Source: Oxalobacter sp. (GTDB lineage Bacteria > Pseudomonadota > Gammaproteobacteria > Burkholderiales > Burkholderiaceae_D). Taken from it: a DNA stretch of 64,000 nucleotides. Shown here in pieces: positions 8,543 to 17,388 of this stretch. The stretch covers positions 62,001 to 126,000 of the forward strand of contig JAFWUI010000012.1 in the NCBI GenBank assembly GCA_017524145.1, written 5' to 3'. The translations under genes were made by a program, and so were the position numbers. Each line of letters begins with the position of its first letter. Position 1 is the stretch's first letter. Under the pieces are notes generated by a model. It had not been told where the DNA came from, searched no databases, and saw only the letters and a program-made list of their open reading frames with translations.

Positions 8543-9769
8543 TTATTTTTTGTTACGGACGTTTGCAGCAATACGCATACGCAGGGCATTCAACTTGATG
8601 AAACCATTTGCATCTTTCTGGTCGTATGCACCGGCATCATCTTCAAAAGTGGCAATGGTGGTGTCGAACAGGGAGTCTTTGACAGAATCACGGCCAACGA
8701 CCATGACATTGCCTTTGTAAAGCTTGACGCGGACAGTCCCATTGACATGCTCTTGGGTATGGTCAATCAGGGTCTGCAAGGCAACACGTTCAGGTGACCA
8801 CCAGTAACCGTTGTAGATGATGGAAGCATAACGTGGCATCAGTTCATCCTTCAGATGGGCGACTTCACGGTCCAGGCAGATGGATTCAATCGCACGGTGT
8901 GCTTTCAGCATGATGGTGCCTCCCGGGGTTTCGTAGCAGCCACGGGATTTCATGCCGACATAACGGTTCTCAACCAGGTCCAGGCGGCCGATACCATGTT
9001 TTGCACCCAGACGGTTCAGTTCCATCAGGACAGCGGCAGGGGACAGTTTCTTGCCATTCAATCCAACAATATCGCCTTTTGCGTATTCAATATCCAGATA
9101 TTCCGCCTGGTCTGGTGCTTCTTCAGGGCTGCATGTCCAGCGCCACATCGAATCTTCTGGTTCAGCATTCGGGTTTTCCAGATAACGGCCTTCATAGCTG
9201 ATATGCAGCATATTGGCATCCATCGAATAAGGGGCGCCTCCCTGTTTATGCTTCATTTCGATTTCGATGCCGGCGGCTTCGGCATAAGCCAGCAGTTTTT
9301 CACGGGAAGTCAAATCCCATTCGCGCCATGGTGCGATGACCTTGACATTTGGCATCAGGGCATAGGCACCCAATTCAAAACGGACCTGGTCATTGCCCTT
9401 GCCGGTAGCACCATGGGAAATGGCATCAGCACCGGTCAGTTTCGCAATTTCAATAAGGCGTTTTGCAATCAGGGGACGTGCAATACTGGTACCCAGCAGG
9501 TATTCCCCTTCGTAAATCGTATTTGCACGGAACATCGGGAAGACAAAATCCCGGACAAATTCTTCACGCAGGTCATCAATGAAAATGTTTTCAGGTTTGA
9601 TGCCGAATTTCAGTGCTTTCTGACGTGCAGGTTCCAGTTCTTCACCTTGTCCCAGGTCAGCCGTAAAAGTGACGACTTCACACTGATAGGTATCCTGCAG
9701 CCATTTCAGGATGACGGAGGTGTCCAGGCCGCCCGAATAGGCAAGGACCACTTTCTTAACATCGCTCAT
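8543..9769 (-). CDS. argG: argininosuccinate synthase
   Basis: 408 aa from the ATG at 9769 ([18 protein letters not shown]), the normal start. It joins citrulline and aspartate with ATP to argininosuccinate. The N-type ATP-pyrophosphatase loop AYSGGLDTS and the substrate-binding segments [13 protein letters not shown] and [17 protein letters not shown] are present. argF lies directly upstream on the same strand but with its own terminator in between, so the two arginine genes appear to be separate units. Confidence 0.96.
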   Translation of the reverse strand: MSDVKKVVLAYSGGLDTSVILKWLQDTYQCEVVTFTADLGQGEELEPARQKALKFGIKPENIFIDDLREEFVRDFVFPMFRANTIYEGEYLLGTSIARPLIAKRLIEIAKLTGADAISHGATGKGNDQVRFELGAYALMPNVKVIAPWREWDLTSREKLLAYAEAAGIEIEMKHKQGGAPYSMDANMLHISYEGRYLENPNAEPEDSMWRWTCSPEEAPDQAEYLDIEYAKGDIVGLNGKKLSPAAVLMELNRLGAKHGIGRLDLVENRYVGMKSRGCYETPGGTIMLKAHRAIESICLDREVAHLKDELMPRYASIIYNGYWWSPERVALQTLIDHTQEHVNGTVRVKLYKGNVMVVGRDSVKDSLFDTTIATFEDDAGAYDQKDANGFIKLNALRMRIAANVRNKK

Positions 9770-9906
9770 AGTTTTCTTTCGTAATTCAGTTGGATGGTGT
9801 GCGGATGGAAACGTGACAGACACAGCACACTCTGCCGGTTTTCAGACAGGCACATTTTATGCCGATTCACTGGAAACGGAAATATGCCATCATTCAGAAA
9901 ACAGAA

Positions 9907-9938
9907 AATCCCCTTCTGCCAAAGCAACGAAGGGGATT
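9907..9938 (-). terminator. rho-independent terminator after argF
   Basis: A 10-bp stem, AATCCCCTTC (9907-9916) with GAAGGGGATT (9929-9938), lies just beyond the argF stop. On the minus strand it is followed by TTCTGTTTT, so it would separate argF from argG. Confidence 0.75.
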
Positions 9939-9948
9939 CTGGTAAATC

Positions 9949-10863
9949 TTAATCGACCCTGCCTTTGACAAAATATTCCAACAGGGCTTTCTGGACATGC
10001 AGGCGGTTTTCTGCCTCATCCCAGACTACTGACTGGGGACCGTCAATGACTTCTGCCTCAACCTCTTCACCGCGGTGGGCAGGCAGGCAGTGCATGAACA
10101 AGGCATCTGGTTTTGCCCGTGCCATTTTGGCGGCATCGACATTCCAGCCAGCAAATGCTTTCTTGCGGATTTCGTTTTCTTCTTCCCAACCCATGCTGGT
10201 CCAGACATCGGTGGTGACCAGGTCAGCGCCTTCGCAGGCATCAGATGGGTCATCAAACAGGGTGAAATGGCTATGGTCTTTGGAAACCCAGTTGTAGTCG
10301 ATGTCGTATCCCTTTGGCGTGGAAACATTGACATGGAAACCGAAGACTTCCGCTGCCTGCAGCCAGGAATACAGCATATTGTTTGCATCACCGATCCAAG
10401 TCACAGTCTTGCCTTTGATGGAACCCCGGTGTTCGATATAGGTGAACACATCGGCAAAAACCTGGCAAGGATGATGTTCATCGGTCAGGCCATTGATGAC
10501 AGGAACACGGGAATTTGCGGCAAAGCGTTCAATGATTTCCTGTCCGAAAGTCCTGATCATAATGATGTCAGACATGCGAGACATGACCTGTGCGGCATCT
10601 TCAATAGGTTCCCCTCTGCCCAGCTGGCTGTCACGGGTATTCAGATAGACAGCGGTACCGCCCAACTGATGCATCCCCGCTTCAAAAGACAGACGGGTAC
10701 GGGTCGAGTTCTTTTCAAAGACCATCACCAATGTCCGGTCAAGGAGCGGATGATAGGTCTCAAAGTTCTTGAACTTCTTTTTAATGATGCTGGCGCGCCC
10801 AATCAGGTATTCATATTCAGCCAGCGTTAAATCAGAAAACTGCAGGTAATGTTTGATTGCCAT
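9949..10863 (-). CDS. argF: ornithine carbamoyltransferase
   Basis: 304 aa. It makes citrulline from ornithine and carbamoyl phosphate. The carbamoyl-phosphate motif is STRTR within FEKNSTRTRLSF, and the ornithine-binding motif is HCLPAHRGEEV. It feeds citrulline to ArgG, encoded downstream. A candidate promoter lies 50-80 bases upstream. No frameshift or unusual feature was seen. Confidence 0.96.
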   Translation of the reverse strand: MAIKHYLQFSDLTLAEYEYLIGRASIIKKKFKNFETYHPLLDRTLVMVFEKNSTRTRLSFEAGMHQLGGTAVYLNTRDSQLGRGEPIEDAAQVMSRMSDIIMIRTFGQEIIERFAANSRVPVINGLTDEHHPCQVFADVFTYIEHRGSIKGKTVTWIGDANNMLYSWLQAAEVFGFHVNVSTPKGYDIDYNWVSKDHSHFTLFDDPSDACEGADLVTTDVWTSMGWEEENEIRKKAFAGWNVDAAKMARAKPDALFMHCLPAHRGEEVEAEVIDGPQSVVWDEAENRLHVQKALLEYFVKGRVD

Positions 10864-10913
10864 ATTATGCGTTAGACGGGTAATTTGCCGTCTGTAAAAA
10901 CGGTTAATCTTTG

Positions 10914-10941
10914 ATTATATGTGATTTTTTGTTTTTTTAAA
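10914..10941 (-). promoter_or_regulatory. candidate promoter of argF
   Basis: On the minus strand a perfect TATAAT (10914-10919) follows a 4/6 match TTTAAA (10936-10941) with a 16-base spacer, giving a leader of roughly 45 bases before the argF ATG. The -35 element is weak, as in promoters that depend on an activator or are AT-driven. Confidence 0.4.
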
Positions 10942-11033
10942 AGAGGTTGCAGCGATAAACCACAACTGCTTCTTCAACGGCAAGCAGGCAAAAGAAATGG
11001 CTGACGGATGTTCTTGAGGGTGTTTTCTGACAA

Positions 11034-11063
11034 TAAAAACGGCTCTGCTGGAAACAGGGCCGT
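11034..11063 (-). terminator. rho-independent terminator after cca
   Basis: Arms ACGGCTCTG (11039-11047) and CAGGGCCGT (11055-11063) pair with one mismatch. Read on the minus strand the hairpin is followed by TTTTTATTG. It lies 20 bases beyond the cca stop. Confidence 0.78.
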
Positions 11064-11082
11064 CCATTTGTATCGGCGGAAA

Positions 11083-12369
11083 TCAGCAGGATGGGAAATG
11101 GGCAACATCCACTTTCTTGACCTTGCCGAATTTCATTTCAATGACCGCATCAGAAGCGGCATCAACCCGGGCATCATGGAGGAAACGCTGCAGGTCAATC
11201 TCATAGGCTTCATCACCAAGCGATTGGATGATGGCACCGGCATTCACCCGTTTGACGGCATCCAGGATGGTGAACCAGTATTCCCGTTGTGGAAATGGAA
11301 TGAACTCCTTGCTGTTTTCCCCGTATCCACGTCCTCTCAGGTCACATTCTGTCGCATCGATGACATATTTGAACCGTTCCGGTCGACGGAAAGCGTCACA
11401 ACGTTCCAGTACCATGACCGCCAGCTTGGAAGGCAGTTCAATACTGCGGCGGATAAAGCCATGCTCACGGGCAATCATCACAGCCACTTCCCGGTAGAAG
11501 GTGGAGACATGCAGCCGTCGGCAGACCTTGTCGACAATTACTGCTCCCCGTTCCTCATGGGCACGGTGGTGCGGCCATTGGTTGGAGGGTGTTGTTCCTT
11601 TCCCCAGGTCATGGAGCAGGACACCGAAGCGGACAAGCAGGGGATAGTTTTTCCTGGCGGCATAATCGACCGCCAGCATCGTATGCCTGTCTGCATAGAT
11701 TTCAGGATGGTATTGCTCAGGCTGCGGGACATCCCAAAGTGCTTCAATCTCAGGGAAGATGCGTGCCAAGGCACCGCAATCATGCAGCAGGTCAATCATA
11801 CGGGAAGGCTTCTCTTCCATCAGCCCAACGGAAAGCTCTTTCCAGATACGTTCTGGCACCAAGGCATCCACTTCACCGCTTTCCACCATGTCCTTCATCA
11901 ATTTCATGGTTTCCGGTGCAACAGTGAAATCCGTATAACGGGCAGCAAAACGGGCAATTCTCAGGATGCGGACAGGATCTTCGCGGAATGCATTGGAAAC
12001 ATGCCTGAAAACTTTTGCCTGGATGTCCTTTTGGCCGCCAAACGGATCAATGATATTGCCATTGGCATCCATCGCCATCGCATTGATGGTCAGGTCACGG
12101 CGGCTGAGGTCCTCTTCCAAAGTCACGGTCGGGTCTGAATGGACAACAAATCCCTTATAGCCCGGGGCGACCTTGCGTTCAGTCCTTGCCAGTGCGTATT
12201 CTTCTTTTGTCTCAGGATGCAGGAATACAGGAAATTCCTTGCCGACAGGCTTGTAACCCAGCGAGAGCATTTCCTCTGCCGTAGAGCCCACCACAACATA
12301 ATCCCTGTCATGGACCGGACGGTTCATGATGACATCGCGGACGCAACCGCCAACACTATAGATTTCCAT
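11083..12369 (-). CDS. cca: multifunctional CCA-adding enzyme (tRNA nucleotidyltransferase)
   Basis: 428 aa, class II nucleotidyltransferase that builds or repairs the 3' CCA of tRNA. The N-terminal catalytic motifs are VGGCVRD and HDRDYVVVG. The nucleotide-selection segment DLTINAMAMD is near residue 94. A C-terminal HD domain (LLHDLGKG and HRAHEERG) matches the longer bacterial form with phosphohydrolase activity. The start MEIYSVGGCVRD is the family norm. It lies downstream of slt on the same strand, with a strong hairpin between the two genes. Confidence 0.95.
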   Translation of the reverse strand: MEIYSVGGCVRDVIMNRPVHDRDYVVVGSTAEEMLSLGYKPVGKEFPVFLHPETKEEYALARTERKVAPGYKGFVVHSDPTVTLEEDLSRRDLTINAMAMDANGNIIDPFGGQKDIQAKVFRHVSNAFREDPVRILRIARFAARYTDFTVAPETMKLMKDMVESGEVDALVPERIWKELSVGLMEEKPSRMIDLLHDCGALARIFPEIEALWDVPQPEQYHPEIYADRHTMLAVDYAARKNYPLLVRFGVLLHDLGKGTTPSNQWPHHRAHEERGAVIVDKVCRRLHVSTFYREVAVMIAREHGFIRRSIELPSKLAVMVLERCDAFRRPERFKYVIDATECDLRGRGYGENSKEFIPFPQREYWFTILDAVKRVNAGAIIQSLGDEAYEIDLQRFLHDARVDAASDAVIEMKFGKVKKVDVAHFPSC

Positions 12370-12413
12370 AATTCCCCCTGTTTCTTATCATTTGATGTTC
12401 AGGGATTGGACTG

Positions 12414-12441
12414 GCTGATATGGAGACCTCCCCATATCAGC
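12414..12441. other. hairpin in the slt-cca intergenic region
   Basis: A 10-bp perfect stem, GCTGATATGG (12414-12423) with CCATATCAGC (12432-12441), lies between slt and cca without a T-run on the minus strand. It may be a processing or stabilising element, or a weak terminator for slt. Confidence 0.4.
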
Positions 12442-12500
12442 TTCAACAAATCTTCTCCGATACTTAATCTGATTATATCCAGTTTCTGGAAATCCTGCTG

Positions 12501-14417
12501 TCAGGGGGAAACTGTGCCCAACCGTTTTTTCAGGGACTGGGTATGGCTGCCCAGTTCGCCGGCGTAACAGGTGGCATTGAACAGGACATTCTTCACATAA
12601 TCACGGGTTTCCTGGAACGGGATGGATTCTGCGAAGATAGCGCCTTCAACGGCACGGGGCAGGGTGGATTTCCAGCGTTTTGGACGTCCAGGTCCCGCAT
12701 TGTAACCTGCGCTTGCCATTGCCTGTGAATCATCCAGACTGTGCAACATCATATCCAGATAAGCAGAACCCAATTTGATGTTGGTTTCCATATCCGTGAT
12801 TTTCCCACCATGGTAATCAGTCATGCCAATCCGTTTTGCCACATGTTTTGCGGTAGCGGGCATCAGCTGCATCAGTCCCTGTGCGCCGACATTGGACCTT
12901 GCTACAATCACAAAGCGGGATTCCTGGCGGACTAAGCCATAAACCCATGACAGGTCCAATCCCAGTTCTTCCGCCGCCGATTCAAAATAATCCCGGTAAG
13001 GCATCGGGAAACGCTGGGAAATCACCACCGTATCCTTGGTACGGTCAGAAGTATTGATCATCCGGTCGATCCTGCCGATTTTCTTCGCCAGTTCTGCCGC
13101 AATAATCAGATAACGGTCTTCTTTCAGCCTGCGTAACTGCCAGTTCCATTCACGGACGGCTTCAAATGTCCAGTTCATCGCATAGAACTTGCGGGCAAGG
13201 ATCATGGTCTCCGCCATGTTTTCAATTTCACGGTTGGAAACATGATAGCTGCTGGCAGGAACCACAACCCAGCCATGCAGTTCTTCTTCTGCCAGCATGC
13301 CATAGAACGAATGTTCCTTTTCAATGGATTTGAATAAGGCATTCGCATTATGCCGTTCACCAAGTGCTTTCAGTGCACGGCCTTTCCAATAAACCCAGGT
13401 CGGATTGCGTTTCAGGAAATCCGGCATCAAGGCAATCCAATCCAGGACACGCTGCCAGTCCTCATGGCGCAGTGCAGTCCGGACACGCCATTCATGGGCA
13501 TATGGCGAAATGTTGGCCGTATTGCCTTTTTTCCAGTAATCAATTGCTTCTGGTTCCAGGTCAATAGCCGAAAATACGGCAATGATGCTCCATCCCAACG
13601 CACGTTCCTGCGAAGAAAGGGCATCTTGAAAACGGTTGAGTGAGGCGACTGCCTGGGCACGCCCTTTGTTTGCTGCAACTTTGCCCAGCGCAAAGAAGTA
13701 GTATTCGTGACTGGTACGGTCTTCGCCAGGACCTTTTGACAGGAATGCTTCAGGGTTGTTCAATGCACGGATAACGGCATCTTGCGAGCCGCCTGCCAGG
13801 GTAGCGATCCGGGATGCCAGGTTTGGCTGTTTGGTGGCTGCAGCCAGACGGGAGAAATACCAGGCATCATCGATGCTCAATTGGTTCTGCTGTGCCATGG
13901 CGTTTAAGAGGGAATAGGTGACGTCCCCCGCCTTTTTCATGTTCAATCCCAGCAGCTCCTTGGCTTCTGCAACGACATTCGTGCCTTTTGCCGCCTTGGA
14001 CATCAACGCATAGCATTTCACCTGCACATCATCATCCACGACAAACCTTGGATATTCCCTGTCAAAGTTTGCCCAGTCCTGCCGTTCACCCAACAGCAGC
14101 AGCCAGTCATTGCGCAGGCGGTCTGCAATTGCAGTACCATCATATTGGGACAAGAAAGCCTTGATTTCTGCATCAGTGGCATTGCGCAGATCCGATTTCA
14201 GCCGATAATACGCAACATAGGAAGGGATTGGATAATCCTGCAGGGATTCAGCAAGCTTTGCCGCTTTTTCCGGATTGCTCTTGCGTGCGGCTTCCCGCAG
14301 CTGCGAGAAAGCTTCATCCTGTTCAGGCGTTGTTGTCAGCTCACGGGATGCCTCGGCACAGGAAATCATCGCAAAGGTCATCATCAACAGCAGGAGATTC
14401 CTGAAACTTTTCCACAT
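12501..14417 (-). CDS. slt: soluble lytic murein transglycosylase (Slt70 type)
   Basis: 638 aa, near the length of E. coli Slt70. An N-terminal signal peptide (MWKSFRNLLLLMMTFAMISC) is followed by the long alpha-helical superhelix and a C-terminal lysozyme-like domain. The catalytic Glu is in LVRQESRF near residue 494, followed by GAQGLMQLMPATAKHVA and the Tyr/Asn of AGYNAGPGRPKRW. It cleaves peptidoglycan to 1,6-anhydromuropeptides in the periplasm. The Cys at the end of the signal peptide could make it a lipoprotein, but the lipobox is poor. It is divergent from the 5-FCL gene. Confidence 0.93.
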   Translation of the reverse strand: MWKSFRNLLLLMMTFAMISCAEASRELTTTPEQDEAFSQLREAARKSNPEKAAKLAESLQDYPIPSYVAYYRLKSDLRNATDAEIKAFLSQYDGTAIADRLRNDWLLLLGERQDWANFDREYPRFVVDDDVQVKCYALMSKAAKGTNVVAEAKELLGLNMKKAGDVTYSLLNAMAQQNQLSIDDAWYFSRLAAATKQPNLASRIATLAGGSQDAVIRALNNPEAFLSKGPGEDRTSHEYYFFALGKVAANKGRAQAVASLNRFQDALSSQERALGWSIIAVFSAIDLEPEAIDYWKKGNTANISPYAHEWRVRTALRHEDWQRVLDWIALMPDFLKRNPTWVYWKGRALKALGERHNANALFKSIEKEHSFYGMLAEEELHGWVVVPASSYHVSNREIENMAETMILARKFYAMNWTFEAVREWNWQLRRLKEDRYLIIAAELAKKIGRIDRMINTSDRTKDTVVISQRFPMPYRDYFESAAEELGLDLSWVYGLVRQESRFVIVARSNVGAQGLMQLMPATAKHVAKRIGMTDYHGGKITDMETNIKLGSAYLDMMLHSLDDSQAMASAGYNAGPGRPKRWKSTLPRAVEGAIFAESIPFQETRDYVKNVLFNATCYAGELGSHTQSLKKRLGTVSP

Positions 14418-14451
14418 AGCCCTGTTCCTTGAAAAAACGGATAATGAATCT

Positions 14452-15048
14452 ATGAGTTTACCACCGTCAGACAGTCATGCAGGATATTCCTTTGAACAAG
14501 ATGGGATTCCGGACAAAAAAACACTCCGTAGACAATTGCTGGCTGTCCGGAAAGCCATCCCTGAGAATCTGAAGAAACAGTATGACCATGCACTCTGCCT
14601 GCGGATCAAATCATGGCTTAAAGAAAGAGCCGTGAAAACCATCAGTGTCTATCTGCCCATCCGCAATGAGCCTGACTTGGCGGAACTCTATGAAGTATTA
14701 TCCGGCAAAGTTCAGATGGCATTGCCTTATGTGCCAGCCAAAGACAGTCCCTTGCAGTTTATTGCTTGGCAGCCGGGAGATGAATTGGTTGAAGATGCTT
14801 TCCATATCCCAGTCCCCAAGGCGATGCAGCAGGTACCGATGCCTGAGGTGCTGATTATCCCCTGTGTCGGCTATACCGCTGACCGCTACCGGCTGGGTTA
14901 TGGTGGGGGATTCTTCGACCGTACCCTGGAAGGTCAGGACAATATCCTGACGGTTGGTGTGGCATACAGCTGCCTGAAAACCAATTTCCAGACAGAAAAG
15001 TTCGATATGCCGCTCAGCGTTATCATCACGGAAGCGGGGGCTGAATGA
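14452..15048 (+). CDS. 5-formyltetrahydrofolate cyclo-ligase
   Basis: 198 aa from the ATG at 14452. It converts 5-formyl-THF to 5,10-methenyl-THF with ATP. The diagnostic C-terminal segment GYGGGFFDRTL and the N-terminal KKTLRRQLLAVRKAIP are present. The spacing to the divergent slt start is only 34 bases. In many Proteobacteria this gene (ygfA) follows 6S RNA; no 6S-like structure was recognised here. It is the last core gene before the accessory region. Confidence 0.92.
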   Translation: MSLPPSDSHAGYSFEQDGIPDKKTLRRQLLAVRKAIPENLKKQYDHALCLRIKSWLKERAVKTISVYLPIRNEPDLAELYEVLSGKVQMALPYVPAKDSPLQFIAWQPGDELVEDAFHIPVPKAMQQVPMPEVLIIPCVGYTADRYRLGYGGGFFDRTLEGQDNILTVGVAYSCLKTNFQTEKFDMPLSVIITEAGAE

Positions 15049-15206
15049 GCAGTGGGCTATCCCCGGTTTTATGGGCAAAATATTATGCACATATCCACCG
15101 GTCCTCATATCTTGTCGGGCTGATGCATTCAGTGTTTATGGAGCAAGCAGCCTAGTCTGGAATGGTATGAAATAAAAAGTTTCCCTTTATGTTTTTGCCA
15201 GACCGA

Positions 15207-15425
15207 TTAGGAAAAGAGCCGTTTCAGTGTCTTCCAGGTCAAGAAAACAACTGCCGTTACGATGACGCAGTAGATTAAAGGCACAAAGTTGATTAGCCAG
15301 AATGACAGCAGGACAGCCAGCCCTAAGGTGGCTGGAAAACCAAAGATTGCCCAAGTTGAGGGCAAAAGTAGCATGGAGAGGGCAAGTATCCAAAGCACTA
15401 CAATGGTCAAGGTAAACGGTATCAT
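15207..15425 (-). CDS. small hydrophobic membrane protein, unknown
   Basis: A 72-codon frame (ATG at 15425, GGAG 6 bases upstream) encodes an almost wholly hydrophobic protein with two or three predicted membrane spans and a basic end, TWKTLKRLF. A TTG further upstream would add ten residues. The only other sign of function is the ribosome-binding site. It lies in a 718-base stretch between the 5-FCL gene and the accessory region that is otherwise empty. The middle segment loosely recalls small DUF456-like membrane proteins; no function is assigned. Confidence 0.5.
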   Translation of the reverse strand: MIPFTLTIVVLWILALSMLLLPSTWAIFGFPATLGLAVLLSFWLINFVPLIYCVIVTAVVFLTWKTLKRLFS

Positions 15426-15525
15426 CATCAACTCCGTCCAATTCAAAATTGCCAATCTAAATACCAGTTGCTTATTCCTTTCAGAAGTACCTCTATATTA
15501 GCTTGAGAGAATCCTCACAGCTCTT

Positions 15526-15553
15526 TTGACAATATTGTTATTGGCATTCTTAT
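15526..15553 (+). promoter_or_regulatory. candidate promoter of the HerA-type operon
   Basis: A perfect TTGACA (15526-15531) is followed after 16 bases by TCTTAT (4/6 match to the -10). It lies 213 bases before the first gene of the operon. The stretch 15456-15766 contains nothing else I can recognise. Confidence 0.35.
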
Positions 15554-15766
15554 CCAGACTTGTTCATATACCGTTTGCGTCATGAATGTTTACAGGAAGA
15601 TGGCTGATGGATAGTTCTCGCAGATTAACTAGCCAAGCATTGCTTCTGATTGGCTGTTGAGAGTAGGCTTGAACCTAAAACAGATTTTTTTTTGCTATCT
15701 GTAGTGGTAATGGTCACAATAGAGCAGATTGTTCGAGATGAACATACTTAAAAAGGACCTGATTAT

Positions 15767-17386
15767 ATGATCAAGACTGAATCAACTGCCAGAGTCGAAC
15801 TCAGCAACAATCCTTACCTTCGCAAGACAGAAATCCGGTTCAAGGACAAACCTCCGAAGAACAACAGCCATGTCACCCAGTACCTGAATCAGCCGCTTCG
15901 GTCATGGATTCATAAAGTACCTTCCATTTTCCATGATGAGATGAATGGTTACGATTTCCGTCTGGATTTCAAGGGAACAGCGCTGGATTTTGAAGAACTG
16001 AAAAAGGCATTCGTGGCAGCAGGTGTGAAAGAGGGGGAAGTCAGGTTCAACCACATCAATGTCCTGGGCGACCGTAAAGAGAAAATCCAGAAGCTTAAGG
16101 AGTTCTATCAATGGATTCTGGATAATCCCAACCGGAAATTAAAACCATCGGAAATTGAGCAGGTCAAGGCAGAGCTTGAGAAGTTGCTCTATGCGGAATA
16201 CACATTGATTCTGATAACCGGTAATGCCCGTGTCCATATCCCGTCCGGTACCCCTGCCATCAGAGTTGAGTCGGTGACCGATGCTGATGCCCTTCAGGGT
16301 ACCCTGTTGAACAATATCCCAATCGTTTTCTTTCTGGATGGCAATACGGTTGCACATCTTCAGGAAAACTTGGAAAAAGTGCAATCAAGGGATGATATTT
16401 TTGAAAACCAGCTCTTTTTCTGGATACCGGCATCAACTGACAGGGAGCGGATTGTCAGGGTCATCAAGGATTTGGGTATATCCAGCCCACAGGTTGTCAA
16501 TGCTGCGGATGATGACATCATCAAACGGTACTGTGCCATTTATCCGATTTCCCAAAACATTTACGAGTCCATCAAAATCTCCCAAAACTTGACTAAAGCA
16601 ATCGCAGAAAGGCTGAAAGTTGATGAGGAACAGACCAAAATCAACGGCAATGATGTTGGCTTGGAAATCCGTGAGTTGGAAGAAAAGATGGATGGTTGCA
16701 AGGTGCCTTTTGAAGATTTCTTGAAAAGGGATCATTACTGTGTCCCTGAAGCCTTTAAAGTCATCAGGGAACGTTTTTTGGAATCCGTCCTGTACTGGGC
16801 GTATGGCTGGCGGATATTCGGGACAAAGCTCGAAATTCAGAGCGAGGCGGAGGAAGCCGCCAATGACTTTGAGAAATACCTGCATCGGTATTATATCGAG
16901 TTCCTTGAAGAAATAGCCGATGTCCAGGAAAGTGAGCAGTCAAGAATCAGGAAAATGTTTGCTGAATGGTATTCCCGCACTCCTTACGACCCATCATCTT
17001 TTATACCGGATTTAAAGCTGAAGCCATTCCAGCCACCGGCAAAGTTGCCGCCGTTTGTAGCAGACCTTCTTAAGATTAAAAATACGGAGGATATGGGGGA
17101 TGGTTTTTGCACGGTCTGGTACTACCAGAAATGGCGAGAACATATTGTCGGTGTCCTGACATTGGTTGCAACCCAGATTTTGGAAGAAAGGGAGAAGGCT
17201 TTGGATGAGTTTTACAACGACCTGGCAGGTGCTTATCTAACACATCTGGACAGCCTGATTCGGGACCTGCTGGAAAAGAAGAAAGCATTGACAGCCCAAC
17301 TTTCTGACGAGATGAGACTCTACCAGCAAGACCGGGACTGGTGGGAAAAACTGAACATTGATTTAGCGTTTATCGAAAGAGAGTAA
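15767..17386 (+). CDS. 539-aa protein of unknown function, partner of HerA-type ATPase
   Basis: Not recognised. It is soluble, with charged helices throughout and no signal peptide or membrane segment. The C-terminal 120 residues contain heptad-like helices rich in Glu, Leu and Lys (for example LDSLIRDLLEKKKALTAQ) that may form a coiled coil. An AAAAAGGA ribosome-binding site lies 8 bases upstream. The stop is 2 bases from the ATG of the 1029-aa ATPase gene, so the two are translationally linked and probably form a complex. Many HerA/DUF87 ATPases are encoded next to a dedicated partner of this size. Confidence 0.8.
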   Translation: MIKTESTARVELSNNPYLRKTEIRFKDKPPKNNSHVTQYLNQPLRSWIHKVPSIFHDEMNGYDFRLDFKGTALDFEELKKAFVAAGVKEGEVRFNHINVLGDRKEKIQKLKEFYQWILDNPNRKLKPSEIEQVKAELEKLLYAEYTLILITGNARVHIPSGTPAIRVESVTDADALQGTLLNNIPIVFFLDGNTVAHLQENLEKVQSRDDIFENQLFFWIPASTDRERIVRVIKDLGISSPQVVNAADDDIIKRYCAIYPISQNIYESIKISQNLTKAIAERLKVDEEQTKINGNDVGLEIRELEEKMDGCKVPFEDFLKRDHYCVPEAFKVIRERFLESVLYWAYGWRIFGTKLEIQSEAEEAANDFEKYLHRYYIEFLEEIADVQESEQSRIRKMFAEWYSRTPYDPSSFIPDLKLKPFQPPAKLPPFVADLLKIKNTEDMGDGFCTVWYYQKWREHIVGVLTLVATQILEEREKALDEFYNDLAGAYLTHLDSLIRDLLEKKKALTAQLSDEMRLYQQDRDWWEKLNIDLAFIERE

Positions 17387-17388
17387 TC

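Noticed and set aside
14418..14451. 6S RNA (ssrS), often found next to the 5-FCL gene
   Set aside because: The gap to slt is only 34 bases and the downstream stretch 15049-15206 shows no long 6S-like stem with central bubble.
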